A stretch of 64,000 nt of DNA from contig NC_083566.1 of the NCBI RefSeq assembly GCF_019925205.1, forward strand, positions 25,668,001 through 25,732,000. The letters run 5' to 3'. A program made the position numbers and the translations under genes. Shown here piece after piece: positions 24,641 through 35,865 of the stretch. The notes beneath the pieces were generated by a model. It was not told the DNA's origin, made no database searches, and was given only the letters and a program-made list of their open reading frames with translations. Within the stretch, counting starts at the first letter, position 1. Each line of letters opens with the position of its first letter. The DNA comes from Metopolophium dirhodum (lineage: Eukaryota > Arthropoda > Insecta > Hemiptera > Aphididae).

Positions 24641-27180
24641 TTTTTAAAAATATAATTTGCATTACAAATTTTTACAAAAAAAATAATATTTTATTTGTTT
24701 TATTTTTAACAAACTGAATTGGAAGTAAAACACTTATGTATTATCCAATTTAACTTCGAATGACTTAAACTATTTCTCATTGTATTCAGTATTGTTTTAT
24801 AACACTATACTTGTTTTTTATGATTACGTAAAAATACATGTAATTGCTGAAATATGCCCATGGGTAATCATTCTTATTGACTAGAAAAATCCACATCTTA
24901 GTATATGCAGCTAGAAACCAGTTGTCTAACAGGATACAGGAAGCTTAAAATGAATCGATGCATGTCTTTATAAGTAATTATAACTACTTTCTTTTTTGGT
25001 TCAATTCAATCAGAAAAACATTTTTTACGTTTGTTTACTAATGAATGATCATCATAAGCCATTATAATTTTTAAATAATAATGTACGCTACAAAAATTGC
25101 AATGAATTATTTATACATCGATTTATAAACCATCATCAGAGGTGGACTTAGCATTTTACTGCTATAGATACTAGAAATATGCCACCCCTATGTAAATATT
25201 AAAAGTGAGCACTGAGTATGATATGGTTGATATTATTATCTATACATTTTTCCACTACAGAAGTCAACATTAATTATTTAACTCCATAGGCACTGCATAA
25301 TAATCAGGTCAATACAATTAAAATGTAGTTTACTTAAATTATTTGTTATACGGTATAATGCAAAACATAAATATAAATTATTTTAAAACTTTAAATATAA
25401 TTTAAATTTTAAGCGAATGTTTATCATGTGATGTTAGTTGCGATCTATATTGAAAGCACTATGAGCTATGGCTAGTGATTTACATCAGCATACAATATTA
25501 CAGCCAAATATTAATAACCTTGTCTTTCTAAACAATAAGCAGCTCACGACACACCAAGAAAAATGTGCAGTGTAACATAAAAGTAAACAATATTTAATAT
25601 TACTCAACATAATGATAACGGCTACAAACTGTGCGCAAAATCGAGCTGGTTTTTTAGAAACAATCTTTTTTTTTTTAAATAATAGGTAGGTATATGGATC
25701 TAAATCGTGAGCCATATAAAATACGATTCATGATGAGGACGAATAGATAATTGTACTACTGTACTATAATAGGTAGACCACAGAATAATCCAAGTTTTTA
25801 TAAAACAATAATTTTTATTTTGTGTTAGTAATTTCTAATTTTCCATTCATACGTAGTCATTTATAAAAAAAAACATTGATTTTTCTCGCTCAGTTTCTAC
25901 ATTATAAACTAGGTGACGTGTTTCGAAAACACGCGGTGTATGTGTGTCAAGTATAAATGAAAATTTGCGACCCTTTCAAGTCGCTATCATCATATATTGC
26001 AACCATTCAAACGCAACACAAGAGGTGTTATTTGTCAATTTGAAAATATTCATATCATAATATATACCACGGCGGTATATATTACGACATCAAAGATGAT
26101 GACGGCACAATACAACATTACAACGTATATAATATACGCGGACTAACGACTAAGGTCTAATGCAGATATTTAAGTTTTAACGACGGTTCTGTTTTCAGAC
26201 GAACGCTCAACTTTTCCAATAAGTTTTCGATAAAAATGTATAACGGTTTTGTATTTTTTGGGATATGATAATTATTCAGGTGTTCAACTTTTGCACAGAA
26301 AAACCAAACGGATAGAAAAAAAAAACGACCTAAACATGTTTAGCGGTGCACAGTGCACTCCTCCGTGGAGGAAAAATGCAGGGTTAAACGAATTTTGAGT
26401 ATTTGCTGTACACGGAGAATAAGATACGCAAACGGCCACCAAAGACCTGGCCGGAAACTATGCGGTATCGAAATTAAACCAAAACACGACCTTGCGATTA
26501 ATTTGGCAAAATCGAATGTTTTGCCAGTTGCCACTAGAGATAGGTCGTACCTACGCGTAACACGCACTCTTCTCGTTGTAATAGTTATGTCAGATAATAA
26601 TACGACTGAATAATATTCATTACAACCATATTATATTATTTTTTAGTATCTTTTTATGTTGTTTTTTTTTTATTTATGTCCAAATGAAATTTCGTGACAA
26701 CAATCTTTTAATGATTGTTTATGCTTATGATATATTATATTTTATTACTGTGATCAATTAAATAATATATTGATATTATTAATATTATTAATTAAGATTA
26801 ATTATATAAACAATTAAACTAACGAAATATATTTCTAAATTTAATCAAAAAATGATTCACAAACTAAGTTTGTACCTATTTAAAATAAAAAATAAAAATT
26901 TTAAATTGCATACATTTCTGAAATTTAACATCACTAAATATCTTTCATCGACGTACAAGCGTTTTGTAACAACGAGTAGGTATTCCACCTATACCTACTA
27001 TCTACCTATTAATAAACGCGATAAACAATTATTTGTACTGCACCGCTGTTTTGATGTTATTAACTTATTACGGGGGCAAAAAAATCCGATTACACGAGGT
27101 CAGTGTTTTTCTTTTGATGGAATTTTCCCTTTGTTAAAGGTTTAATCGTTTGTATGTTATTTTTTCGTTCAACGATCAGC

Positions 27181-27546
27181 CTCTTAGGATATTGTCGTAG
27201 GTACATGTTCTCTGCTGCAGTCAAGAGCACTGCACAGTGCACACACACACCGGATGCTGTTGGAAAGGTCACCTCTTTAGACTCCTGCCACCCAGAGTTC
27301 CGGTAGACCCTCACTCACTCACTTCTTAGTCACAGGAAGTGCGCCGGGGGATTTCCGACTATAGAATAGCCCACGGACGATAAACCCCTCATAATAAATA
27401 TTGACGTCCGGTAGCCGCGACCGTGGCGTGGTGCTTGAACGAAAACGACTTAATATTATGATTAAATGTACCTATATACCTACCTACTCCACGTTTTTAT
27501 GTTTATTTTTCTTATTCGCAGACGCTCAAAAACCATACATCGTAAC
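27181..27546 (+). promoter_or_regulatory. GC-rich upstream region and probable 5' UTR of the small secreted protein gene
   Basis: 27181-27440 is markedly GC-rich. It carries TGCACAGTGCAC (27231-27242), which also occurs at 26347-26358. A splice acceptor at 27521 lies just before the coding exon, so the transcription start is either here, with a short 5' UTR intron, or further upstream. I cannot choose between these. Confidence 0.35.
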
Positions 27547-27690
27547 ATGTATATCAAACTTCTTTTCTCGGCGTTTACAATCACGGCGTTCACGTCGGCA
27601 CGCCCTCAGCAATTGCCGTTATCTCTAGTGCCGCCCATCCAACAGCAGGGTTTCGTAGCACCACCACAAAACAACGCCATAAATCCTTCA
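27547..27690 (+). CDS. Small secreted protein, first coding exon
   Basis: 48 codons ending CCT TCA, then the consensus donor GTAAGT. The acceptor CTTATTCGCAG ends at 27521, so about 25 nt of this exon is 5' UTR if that acceptor is used. Confidence 0.77.
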
Positions 27691-30600
27691 GTAAGTCCAT
27701 GCAATAACTACCTGACCTATAATGTGACTAGGTCGATTCTTATATTACTAACACGCGAGTCGTATTTTTTTTTGTATTTTATTTAATTATTCATATATTA
27801 TACTATTATGAATACTGGGCCCCACTGAAGAAACTCGTACACCTCGACATATAGAAGTACATCCGTCGTATTAACGTATTCATTACCTATACTAAGTATA
27901 GAGTATTGATATTTTTAGTCATAGTTATTTGACAACAGAAATTATTTTTACGGTTTTTGAAACGCGTTCCGTTTCGTTACAATACGAAAACGATTTAAAG
28001 AAACAATTAATGAAAAAAGAAAGATTTTAAAGTTTATTTTGGCAGTACCTATATAAAAATACTCATTTAAATTATATAATAATATACCATCAAAAGACTA
28101 CTGCAGGCGTAATGAATACAAATATTGACGTAACGCAACGTTTATCAATATTCAATGATATTATATAATATGGTACACGTACTATTCACAGAAACTGGTA
28201 TTTATCAATATACTTTCGGATAAAATATGTTGAACGATAGGTTAAGTGCCCCATTAAAATTGTTTTATTTAAATATCATTGTGAAAATGGAACGAAAAAT
28301 ATAACTCGATTTATTTATAATATTGCTAAACTACCTTTAGTTTTAATCGAGTATTTTATTTTTTCATAAATAATGTTAAGGAGGGGCCTGCTTGTGTGTC
28401 TTTAATAAGGGGCAATATTTAGGCAATATGCAATTTCGTTGCCGCCGCCCATGGCATTTGTGATAGTCGTCAATGATGATTAGTGTGATTGTATGCGGGT
28501 ACCGAGTTATCTACGCACGTACTGCATCGTACGCACAATAAGTCATGTCGACGGCACCGCTGACCAAAAATAAAATGCATGATTTTTTGCTCAAAACACG
28601 CTTTACAGGAAAAACTCTCAGTCATCGTAGAGTGGTCTGATTTGATCAATTTTTTTCTCGTTATAAAAAGGAGCATTTTCTACAGGGTGAATTGGACTTC
28701 GATTTTTAATTTCGTTGTTTAAAACAGACATAATACAAATAACAAAATCTTGTGAAAATTGGTCATACCTATTCAAAATTGTATTATATATGGTTTAAAA
28801 TTTTGAAAATCCAAGTCCAATGCACGCCGTAAGTAGTATTTCTCTTTCAAAAAAAAAAAAAAATAAAAATTATTGAAATCGGATCACTCTACGAGGCGTG
28901 GGAGTTTTTCCTGTAAGGCATGTTTTTGAGCAAAAAACAGGTCACGTGCAGGCCCATCAATAAAAATGAAACATAGTAATCGTTTTAAGTAATTTAATCT
29001 TAATTACATAGACTTATTAAGTAATAAGACAACTTTACTAAATACATTTTGTATTTACTGTTTTGTGATTTTAAATATATTATCCATTATTGTAGAGGTA
29101 CTTATAAAAAAAACTTTTATAATCAAAGATTTGTCAGACAATACCGAGTAATTTTTAATAATAATACAATATAGAGTTAAAATAAAGTAAGATTTCTATT
29201 TATATTAACTGTTCACCTATTTAATTTTTAGTTCATGGTTACTTGAACATTATATTATAATATAGGTATGCTTGAATAATGATGGCCGTGTCAGAGGTTA
29301 ACGGCGAAAATACGTTAATATGCATACTATAGACTCCTTGGACTAAAATGAAGGAAATTCAAAAATTTAATCTGAATATTTATATAATAAACTAATAACC
29401 ATTAAATAAAAATTGCAAATGAACCGTTAAGTTAAAAAAAGGATCTAAACATACTGCTAGGTTATAACTGAAACATATTATATTTTTCGTCATTTCTTAC
29501 CTTCTAAAATGGTAATTTAGGCCAATTCGTATTTCACTAAAACAATAGGTACATATTGGCATATTGCATCACCTATACACAAATTGTTATATATACTGAG
29601 TTGTATAATACAATATAAGTAACTTAAAAATAAAGTGTGGCGCATATTATATAGTATATAGTTCATTATTGCAATAACGACCATGGTCGTGGTGGAGATT
29701 ATCTGTATTGATTTTTGGACGTGACGCAGATTACAATGTATACGGTATACCTAACTCATTTTTTTTTGGTGTCATTTTTGACGCAAATTATATACCTAAC
29801 CCATTCTAGCTTTTATGTGACACGAATTGATCGAATTAATAAACACCTATGTTATATTCAGCTGTAGGAACACACAACTTATATTAATAAATTTATATTT
29901 ATCTAACCGACGCAATACAATAATAAATACTATTATTATTTTTAAAAAATTTTAACTAAAACTGTTATAACAGTAATTAAGTGTATGCAAAATCAATAAT
30001 ATTATCATCATATTAGTTATAATTCTGATAAAAAACGCAATTAAAATAATTTTTCAAACTTGTTTATATTGTTAAGTATTATATGAAAAATTTAAGTTAC
30101 TTAACTTCTACTAGATTACTTCAATATTAAGCCAAAATACCAGACTATCAAAATGATAACGATATAATATATCTTTCTAAAATAATAAGCAAAGCAGAAT
30201 TAGTAATTGACAGGTATAATTGTCTATTCTTCGTAGTAAAGCGTGTCTGAATTTCACTTTATATGTACCTATACCTAAGGGCTGTACATTTTCGGCCCGA
30301 TCGGGTCCATCAATTTTATCCTCAGGCCCGGCCCGCCCCGGTACAAAAAATATTGTGAAAAAAAGCTTGGGCCCGGTCCGAAATAATGCTAAGCTCGTAA
30401 AAAGCCCGGTCCAACCCTTTATTTTATTTCAAAGACCCGGCCCAGTCCAATGTCACTACAAGCCGGGCTTTTTAAGAACCGGGTCGGGCCTACCTACCTA
30501 TTATTTCTTGGCGAGCGCGTTAATTCCTTAGTGGGGAAGCAAACAATTTTCTATCGTTCATTTATAAACTTTTTAAATATTCTTATCACCTCAGTACAAT

Positions 30601-31886
30601 AATACGCTACTCAAGAAGGACTATAGTTAAAACCTAGTAGTAAGTGTAAGACACTCAGTTCTGACCACGATTTAAGATATACAGGTTGCGTATCGAACTC
30701 CCATAATTTGACCGGTGAATTAACTATCTGAAACAGCTGTTCCTGGTACTAATAGCACACCCTGAGGACAAATTTAAAGATTCAATAATACTATAAACTA
30801 TAGGTATTATTGGTATCAAAAGTAGATAACCGTGGTAAGTGGTTTATATCGTTATGGTATTATATATATATTTAACATATTTAAACCACAACGAGCGCTA
30901 GTGATTCTGGGCCCTCAGCTGTTTCAGATAGTTGGTTCACCAGTCACCGTAAAGCACTATTCATTAAAGGCCGATGTTTAACCTGTATATCTTAAATCGT
31001 GGTTCTGTCTGTAATGTGGCTAATTAAAACATATACTTTTATACAACGAAATAATCATTAAATATGTAATATATTGATTTAAATACTATACATTGTTATA
31101 CGATATTATAAAATTATTATGACCATTGGACTGAAACACGAAACAGTGAAAACTGTATAAATATAAGTCTCTGGGGTGGGGAACTTGACTCTCCCGCACT
31201 CAGTGAACGCTTGTGTTGATTGGATCATAACAAATTGCTCCGTACGCATTGCTTAAAATCATTTGTAAACTTAACCTAGAGGATTCAACCTTTTTTTTTT
31301 TGATGAAACAGGAATCGAATCTTTTTATTATTATTTTTGTGTAAACAGATGTTGTGATGTCCTTTATATTAGTGCAACGTAATGCTTCATAGCTTAGAGT
31401 GCGAATCAGTAAAAATTGTTTCTCTGCCTTACACATAGATTACACCGCGTTAGGTTATGGTATCATTTTCATATACGTATACTATAAACTGATATTGGCG
31501 ATACTTATAATATTTAGTATAAGCCTTGTATATGAACACTATATTGGACAGTATAATTGTTTATTGTAGTCTTTAATAAAATAATAAGTAACTACTTATA
31601 ATAATACATGAACTTTAAAAACCTAAAATGTTTTGATTTCTTACAGATCAACTCTATCGGCAAGCCAACCAATCCAATTGTGGTGGCCGCGTTCCAGAGG
31701 GAGGCTTTGCTGCCCCCACACATGCAAAATTCGTTTTACAAAAACCCTAAGATAGCAGAAAATTTGGCCCAGAACAGTTGGTTCGGTCCTGGCGAGCAGC
31801 ACGCTGTAAACAGGGAAACGGAAAAGATCCCAAGAGAGAAAATCTTTCTCATTCTAAAAAACGCAGGACTTTTGCCCACGCCTTGA
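27547..31886 (+). CDS. Small secreted protein, 127 residues (two coding exons)
   Basis: Joined CDS 27547-27690 and 31647-31886. Residues 1-18 are a signal peptide (MYIKLLFSAFTITAFTSA) with likely cleavage before RPQQ. Residues 19-48 are rich in proline and glutamine. Exon 2 is more structured and charged: WFGPGE at 93-98, then REKIFLILKNAGLLPTP at 111-127, a probable short amphipathic helix. No cysteine occurs in the mature protein, so it is not a disulfide-rich peptide. The junction is phase 0 with donor GTAAGT and acceptor TTTCTTACAG. A pyrimidine-rich acceptor at 27521 suggests a noncoding first exon upstream. I do not recognise the family; a matrix or cuticle-associated role is only a guess from the leader and neighbours. 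Confidence 0.77.
28582..28940. repeat. Inverted-repeat element carrying a nested MITE
   Basis: Arms 28582-28656 and 28867-28939 are near reverse complements; both carry TTTACAGGAAAAACTC or its near-complement. A 147-bp TA-flanked MITE lies between them. Confidence 0.68.
28683..28829. mobile_element. TA-flanked MITE nested in a hairpin
   Basis: Inverted ends CAGGGTGAATTGGACTT and CGGCGTGCATTGGACTT, with TA at 28681-28682 and 28830-28831. Confidence 0.6.
30278..30498. repeat. GC-rich GGCCCG-type dispersed repeat
   Basis: Many GGCCCGG, CCCGGTCC and GGGCCC words in both orientations; GGCCCGA-type ends are inverted. Its base composition is unlike the intron around it. No coding interpretation is convincing. 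Confidence 0.5.
30666..31001. mobile_element. hAT-like MITE, CACG family, copy 1
   Basis: 336 bp in the intron of the small secreted protein gene. Terminal repeats CACGATTTAAGATATACAGG are inverted at the two ends. Flanks GTTCTGAC and GTTCTGTC are an 8-bp duplication with one mismatch. Subterminal CTGTTTCAGATAGTT-type repeats are also inverted. Confidence 0.8.
31647..31886 (+). CDS. Small secreted protein, terminal coding exon
   Basis: Begins after TTTCTTACAG with ATC AAC TCT ATC (INSIGKPTNPIVVAAF), phase 0, and ends at TGA 31884-31886. The 79 codons are clearly more GC-rich than the flanks. Confidence 0.8.
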   Translation: MNSIGKPTNPIVVAAFQREALLPPHMQNSFYKNPKIAENLAQNSWFGPGEQHAVNRETEKIPREKIFLILKNAGLLPTP

Positions 31887-32062
31887 CTGGGCATCATTAA
31901 TGAACATGATTATAATTATTTAATACTAGAATAAGATAATGCGTTAAATTAACTGTACATATTTTGATCACATCTTTTTCCCGAATCAAACGTTATATTC
32001 GTGTTTTTGTATATTTTTTCCACTGGATTATATTTTTAATCATAGTAAAATACGGTGTGTTT

Positions 32063-32068
32063 AATAAA
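32063..32068 (+). terminator. Poly(A) signal of the small secreted protein gene
   Basis: AATAAA about 180 nt after the stop. Further AATAAA motifs near 32174 and 32208 could serve as alternative sites. Confidence 0.5.
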
Positions 32069-32691
32069 CATATATTTTTTTTATTATAAATACTGTATAA
32101 CGACGTTATTATTAACGATAATTATGACGTAATTACATCACATCGTGTATGTGTGTGTACATTGTATTTTGTAAATAAAAAATAATTATTGTAACATTAT
32201 ATTACAATAAATCATTATATTTTATCTTTGTTTTTGTAAGTCGAATGTTGTTTTTTTATGGATACGTGTGCCGAAGATAATAACAAGTAAATGGTATATC
32301 TTACAAAAAAAATAATTAAAATAAACTAATGTTAGAAATCAATATCTTTATTAATATGTACGTGTACCTATGTTATTACTTATTAGGTTATGACTTATGA
32401 TCTATTATATATGATACTTATACAATAATAATGTTTGTAAACAAGGTATAGGTAGTTTGGAAGTCACAACTTGTTTTTTTATACCTACTTAAGGACTTAA
32501 AGACCTATATTCTTCATCATTTTATTTTTATTCTCTACAGCTCATATTTTTACTACTTCTTTTAAACCCAATATTAAAATGTTTATATGTTTGTTAAAAA
32601 TAATATTATTTTTGGTACATAAAATTAATATGATTTGATGATTTTTGATTGTAAATAAATTATGAGATTTATGAGATTTATGTTCAATAGG

Positions 32692-32712
32692 TAATAATAA
32701 TAATAATAATAA
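32692..32712. repeat. (TAA)n microsatellite
   Basis: About seven TAA units downstream of the small secreted protein gene. Confidence 0.8.
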
Positions 32713-33214
32713 TCACACACGTGTAAACAAATCTACAGTACCACAGGCTAATGAACTAGTAGTTGAAGCCTTAACCCTAATAATAATAAAAAAAAAAAAA
32801 TAAAGATAATAAAATAAAGTCTATTCCGTGAAAATCAACAATAATTCGCCGTTTACATCAAATAATTGTTTGTAATCTAAAAATAAACTAATTAAATTCT
32901 AAAACCAGTAAAACCAATGAATAATTGGTTGAAAATGGTTTGAATTGATCGAATCAATTGAATGAATCAAATGTTTGTAATTGCCTAGTACATTATGTAT
33001 AGAAAGATAGCCAAGAATATTTTCAATGTAATAACTATATTAATATATTGTAGACTGATAACTATTGACTGTTGCTGTATACTACCTACTTAGTACTTGT
33101 ATAAATGTATAATACATTAATACTATTGAAATTTTTTTATTAGGATCGTTTAATACAATAACTTAATTTAATCATCAATATTGACAGTCAATAAGTATTT
33201 TTAAAATTTTAAGT

Positions 33215-33430
33215 AGTACCTATGACTTATGAGTGTTTTTTTCTGTCCATCGACAACATTTGGGGTAGTAAAAATGCCCTAACTTTCGACATCAGTATCT
33301 TTCTGATAGAAAAGTGAATCTATTTAGTACTTTTAAATAGTGAAAATTGAAAATTCCCAGTATTTTTAGAAAAAACCTATAAAAAAAAAAGTGAAAATAG
33401 TGAAAAAATTGTAATTTGTACCAGGGCTAA
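33215..33430 (+). repeat. AGATTCTGAGCG family, partial copy
   Basis: Only the first about 200 bp of the body (TTCTGATAGAAAAGTGAATC and what follows). Confidence 0.4.
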
Positions 33431-33776
33431 ATTTAAAATAAATATATCCTTTTTACGTTTTCTGATATTTAAGCGTTATATATATTATTGTATACAATTT
33501 TAATGTTTATCATTATTGTACTTTCAAACTTATTTGATTATTTCCGTTTATCGTTTTTATATTTTAAAACGTTATTTTAATTTTCTGTTTAATGTTTAAC
33601 GTTTGATATTTTTTTTTTATGAATTATATTGTTATTTTTGGTAGGTAATTAACCACACTTTGACATAAGAACTATCAAATTAATAAAATTAGTTATCCAA
33701 GATAGGTTATTTTCAATCATCCTAGGATCTTTAGTAAGTAGCTATAATTAACTGGCAAGTTAGTGTTAGTCTAGAC

Positions 33777-33894
33777 CACGAATTAAGATATACAAGATAC
33801 AAAACGGAAAGGTCTTATCAATGTTTTTCTAAATCCACCCGCTTCTCACAAGTTTGTTTCGTATCTTGTATAGTGTATATTATCTTAATTTGTG
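33777..33894. mobile_element. hAT-like MITE, CACG family, copy 2
   Basis: 118 bp; ends CACGAATTAAGATATACAAG and, inverted, CACAAATTAAGATA. Flanked by a perfect 8-bp duplication GTCTAGAC (33769-33776 and 33895-33902), itself palindromic. Confidence 0.82.
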
Positions 33895-35591
33895 GTCTAG
33901 ACTCTAAGTGTCAAATATTGCTTAAGTATTATCGCATGAATGAAAGATGAAATAATAGATTTTATTGAAAAAAATATTAATAACAATAATACAACATGAA
34001 ATGGCATAATAATGTTAATGTTATATATAAGTATTTAGTAGGTAGGTAGGTACACTAAACTACGCGACTGTAGTTTTGTATATTATTGAAATTTGAATTA
34101 CAGAAATAAATTAATATTCTATTAAATTCAATATAAAGGGATAAAAAGTACTTCAAAAATATAAAGTACTGTTAACATAGGTTTAATAGGTTTGCCAACT
34201 TTGAACTGTTTATAGTTATAACTTATAAGATTCATACTAATATAGAATACATGATATAAAAACAATAGTAATGTCAAGTTCAACGTAAAAAAAGCACAAA
34301 CGTTATATGCAATTTTTTATGTTACGTTTATTGTTTATGTTTAATCATTAATTATGATTAATGATATATCATTATGTTTCATGCTATTATAGATTTTTTT
34401 CGTTTTTTTTGTTTATTGGTTTCGTTTATTTTTTTTTTTTTTTCATTATTTTCCGTTATTGGTAAAACAAGTTAACGATACACGCTCTGGTGGCATAATC
34501 AACTCGCCGATTCGAGATGTATAGATATAATTTTATACTGGTTATTTTATTGTAATGATAATGCTCACACACCATTATAATAAATAAACTAAAGTCTTAC
34601 AAAATAATAAATAACGGCCAGACTGTCGTTCGTAGAAATTGGTCATCCCCAATAAAACCATCGTCACCGACAAAATTTGTGTGCTTATTTTTATAGGCAT
34701 TTTTGAATTTTGATATACATATAAACGAAAAATATTGATTATTTCAATAATGAATTTAGTTATTTTGTTGTAATATTCAAAAAATATTAATTAAACATAG
34801 GTAACGACAACTAAACAACAACAACAACAACGGTTATTTTACCTAACCATTAATAAACGGTCAAGTTGTTTCGTAATATTTGTTGCTTAGCGCTTTTGAA
34901 AACAAACTGCAGAGTTGTGTTTACAGTATAAGCACTTAAACACGTTAGAAAGTTAAAAGTTCGCTAACAGCTCATATAAGTTGTTTTTGGCTGTCGTGGG
35001 TATTGCATATTTTATTGTTGTTGAAAAAAGTGCTTAAAATAAAAAATAAAAATATAAAAATGCAAAAACATGTTATTAAGTTAGTATTTATTATTATTTT
35101 TGACAGTAATAAATAAAAATACAATTACTGATAAACTGTGAAACTAATCATATTTTAAAAAATCCTATGCAAAAGTAAACACTAGGTTAGGTTATACCTA
35201 CGTTAATTATAAATATATTTTACACTTGGTATTAATTAGACTATAACCAGGGTTTACGAAATAAAAGATATAGGTACCACATAGTTTTACATATGTATTA
35301 ACAAAAAAACATTTGAATTAAAAAATGAAATGGATTTTATCACAAATATCAGCCGATAATTTCAAGTATGGCAACGTGGGTATTTTATAAAAGTCATATT
35401 GTTTTTCCAACATACTGGTTGAGATAACTATGCGATAATGATTATGAAAATAAATTAAAACTTTCAGAGTACTTGTTATTTGTGCCGGTTCTCAAATATT
35501 TTCGATTTATATTTCTACATTCCAACGAAGACGACTCGCGACGGCGGCGACGGAAACCGCAGAGCACACGTCGGGCGGGTGACGAACGACT

Positions 35592-35865
35592 ATGATACTT
35601 GTTATAATATTGTGGCTAGGAACGCGGACGTCAGCAGCGCCGGATCCACGAAAACGACGAAACGTTTCAGGATTCGGCGGTGCGCGACTTCACGGCGAGG
35701 CCTTTGGATGCGGCTGCAAACACTGCGCCGACGGGACGCTGGGCTAGGATGAAAACCGCGGAGAGTTTCCAGGACACCGGTGCTGTCCGCCTAGATCCTC
35801 TCCCTTTTTCGACCAGTGGCCTGATGATCCCGCCGGCCGAGTCGCCGCCGGTTCCACAGTACAAG
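35592..35865 (+). CDS. GC-rich coding-like exon with a frame conflict; partial or broken secreted protein gene
   Basis: Two overlapping frames carry signal. The ATG at 35592 opens MILVIILWLGTRTSA, an excellent signal peptide, but this frame stops at 35745-35747 after 51 codons. Another frame is open at 35620-35865 (82 codons). It has the composition of a real protein, including WARMKTAESFQDTGAVRLDP and LPFSTSGLMIPPAESPPVPQ, and begins right after GGCTAG. Either a one-base indel or unseen short intron joins leader and body, or the second frame is an exon whose acceptor is the TAG at 35617-35619 with its leader elsewhere. The exon ends CAG TAC AAG followed by GTTGTA, a weak donor, exactly where a foldback repeat starts. 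No downstream exon was found, so this may be a pseudogene or a gene fragment. Confidence 0.45.

Larger units (their letters stand above)
19374..27180. other. Intergenic upstream of the small secreted protein gene
   Basis: Holds the family copy at 23340-24640, a GC-richer block at 21.3-21.53 kb ending in a donor-like GTAAGT, a degenerate hAT-like end near 25.14 kb (CAGAGGTGGACTTAGCATTT), and a GC-richer block at 26.34-26.61 kb. No supported gene. Confidence 0.55.
27691..31646 (+). other. Intron of the small secreted protein gene
   Basis: A 3.96-kb GT-AG intron. It holds a hairpin with a nested TA-flanked MITE (28582-28940), a GC-rich GGCCCG repeat (30278-30498) and one member of the CACG-type MITE family (30666-31001). 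I found no further exon. Confidence 0.7.
32070..35591. other. Intergenic between small secreted protein gene and the 35.6-kb exon
   Basis: Contains MITE copy 2, a partial family copy and microsatellites. No coding frame supported. Confidence 0.6.

Noticed and set aside
26340..26613. Open frames on both strands (75 and 86 codons)
   Set aside because: Mutually overlapping frames in a GC-richer patch, no leader, no good splice sites; more likely regulatory or old transposon sequence.
35667..35864. 65-codon minus-strand frame
   Set aside because: Antisense to the better-supported plus-strand coding frame at 35620-35865.
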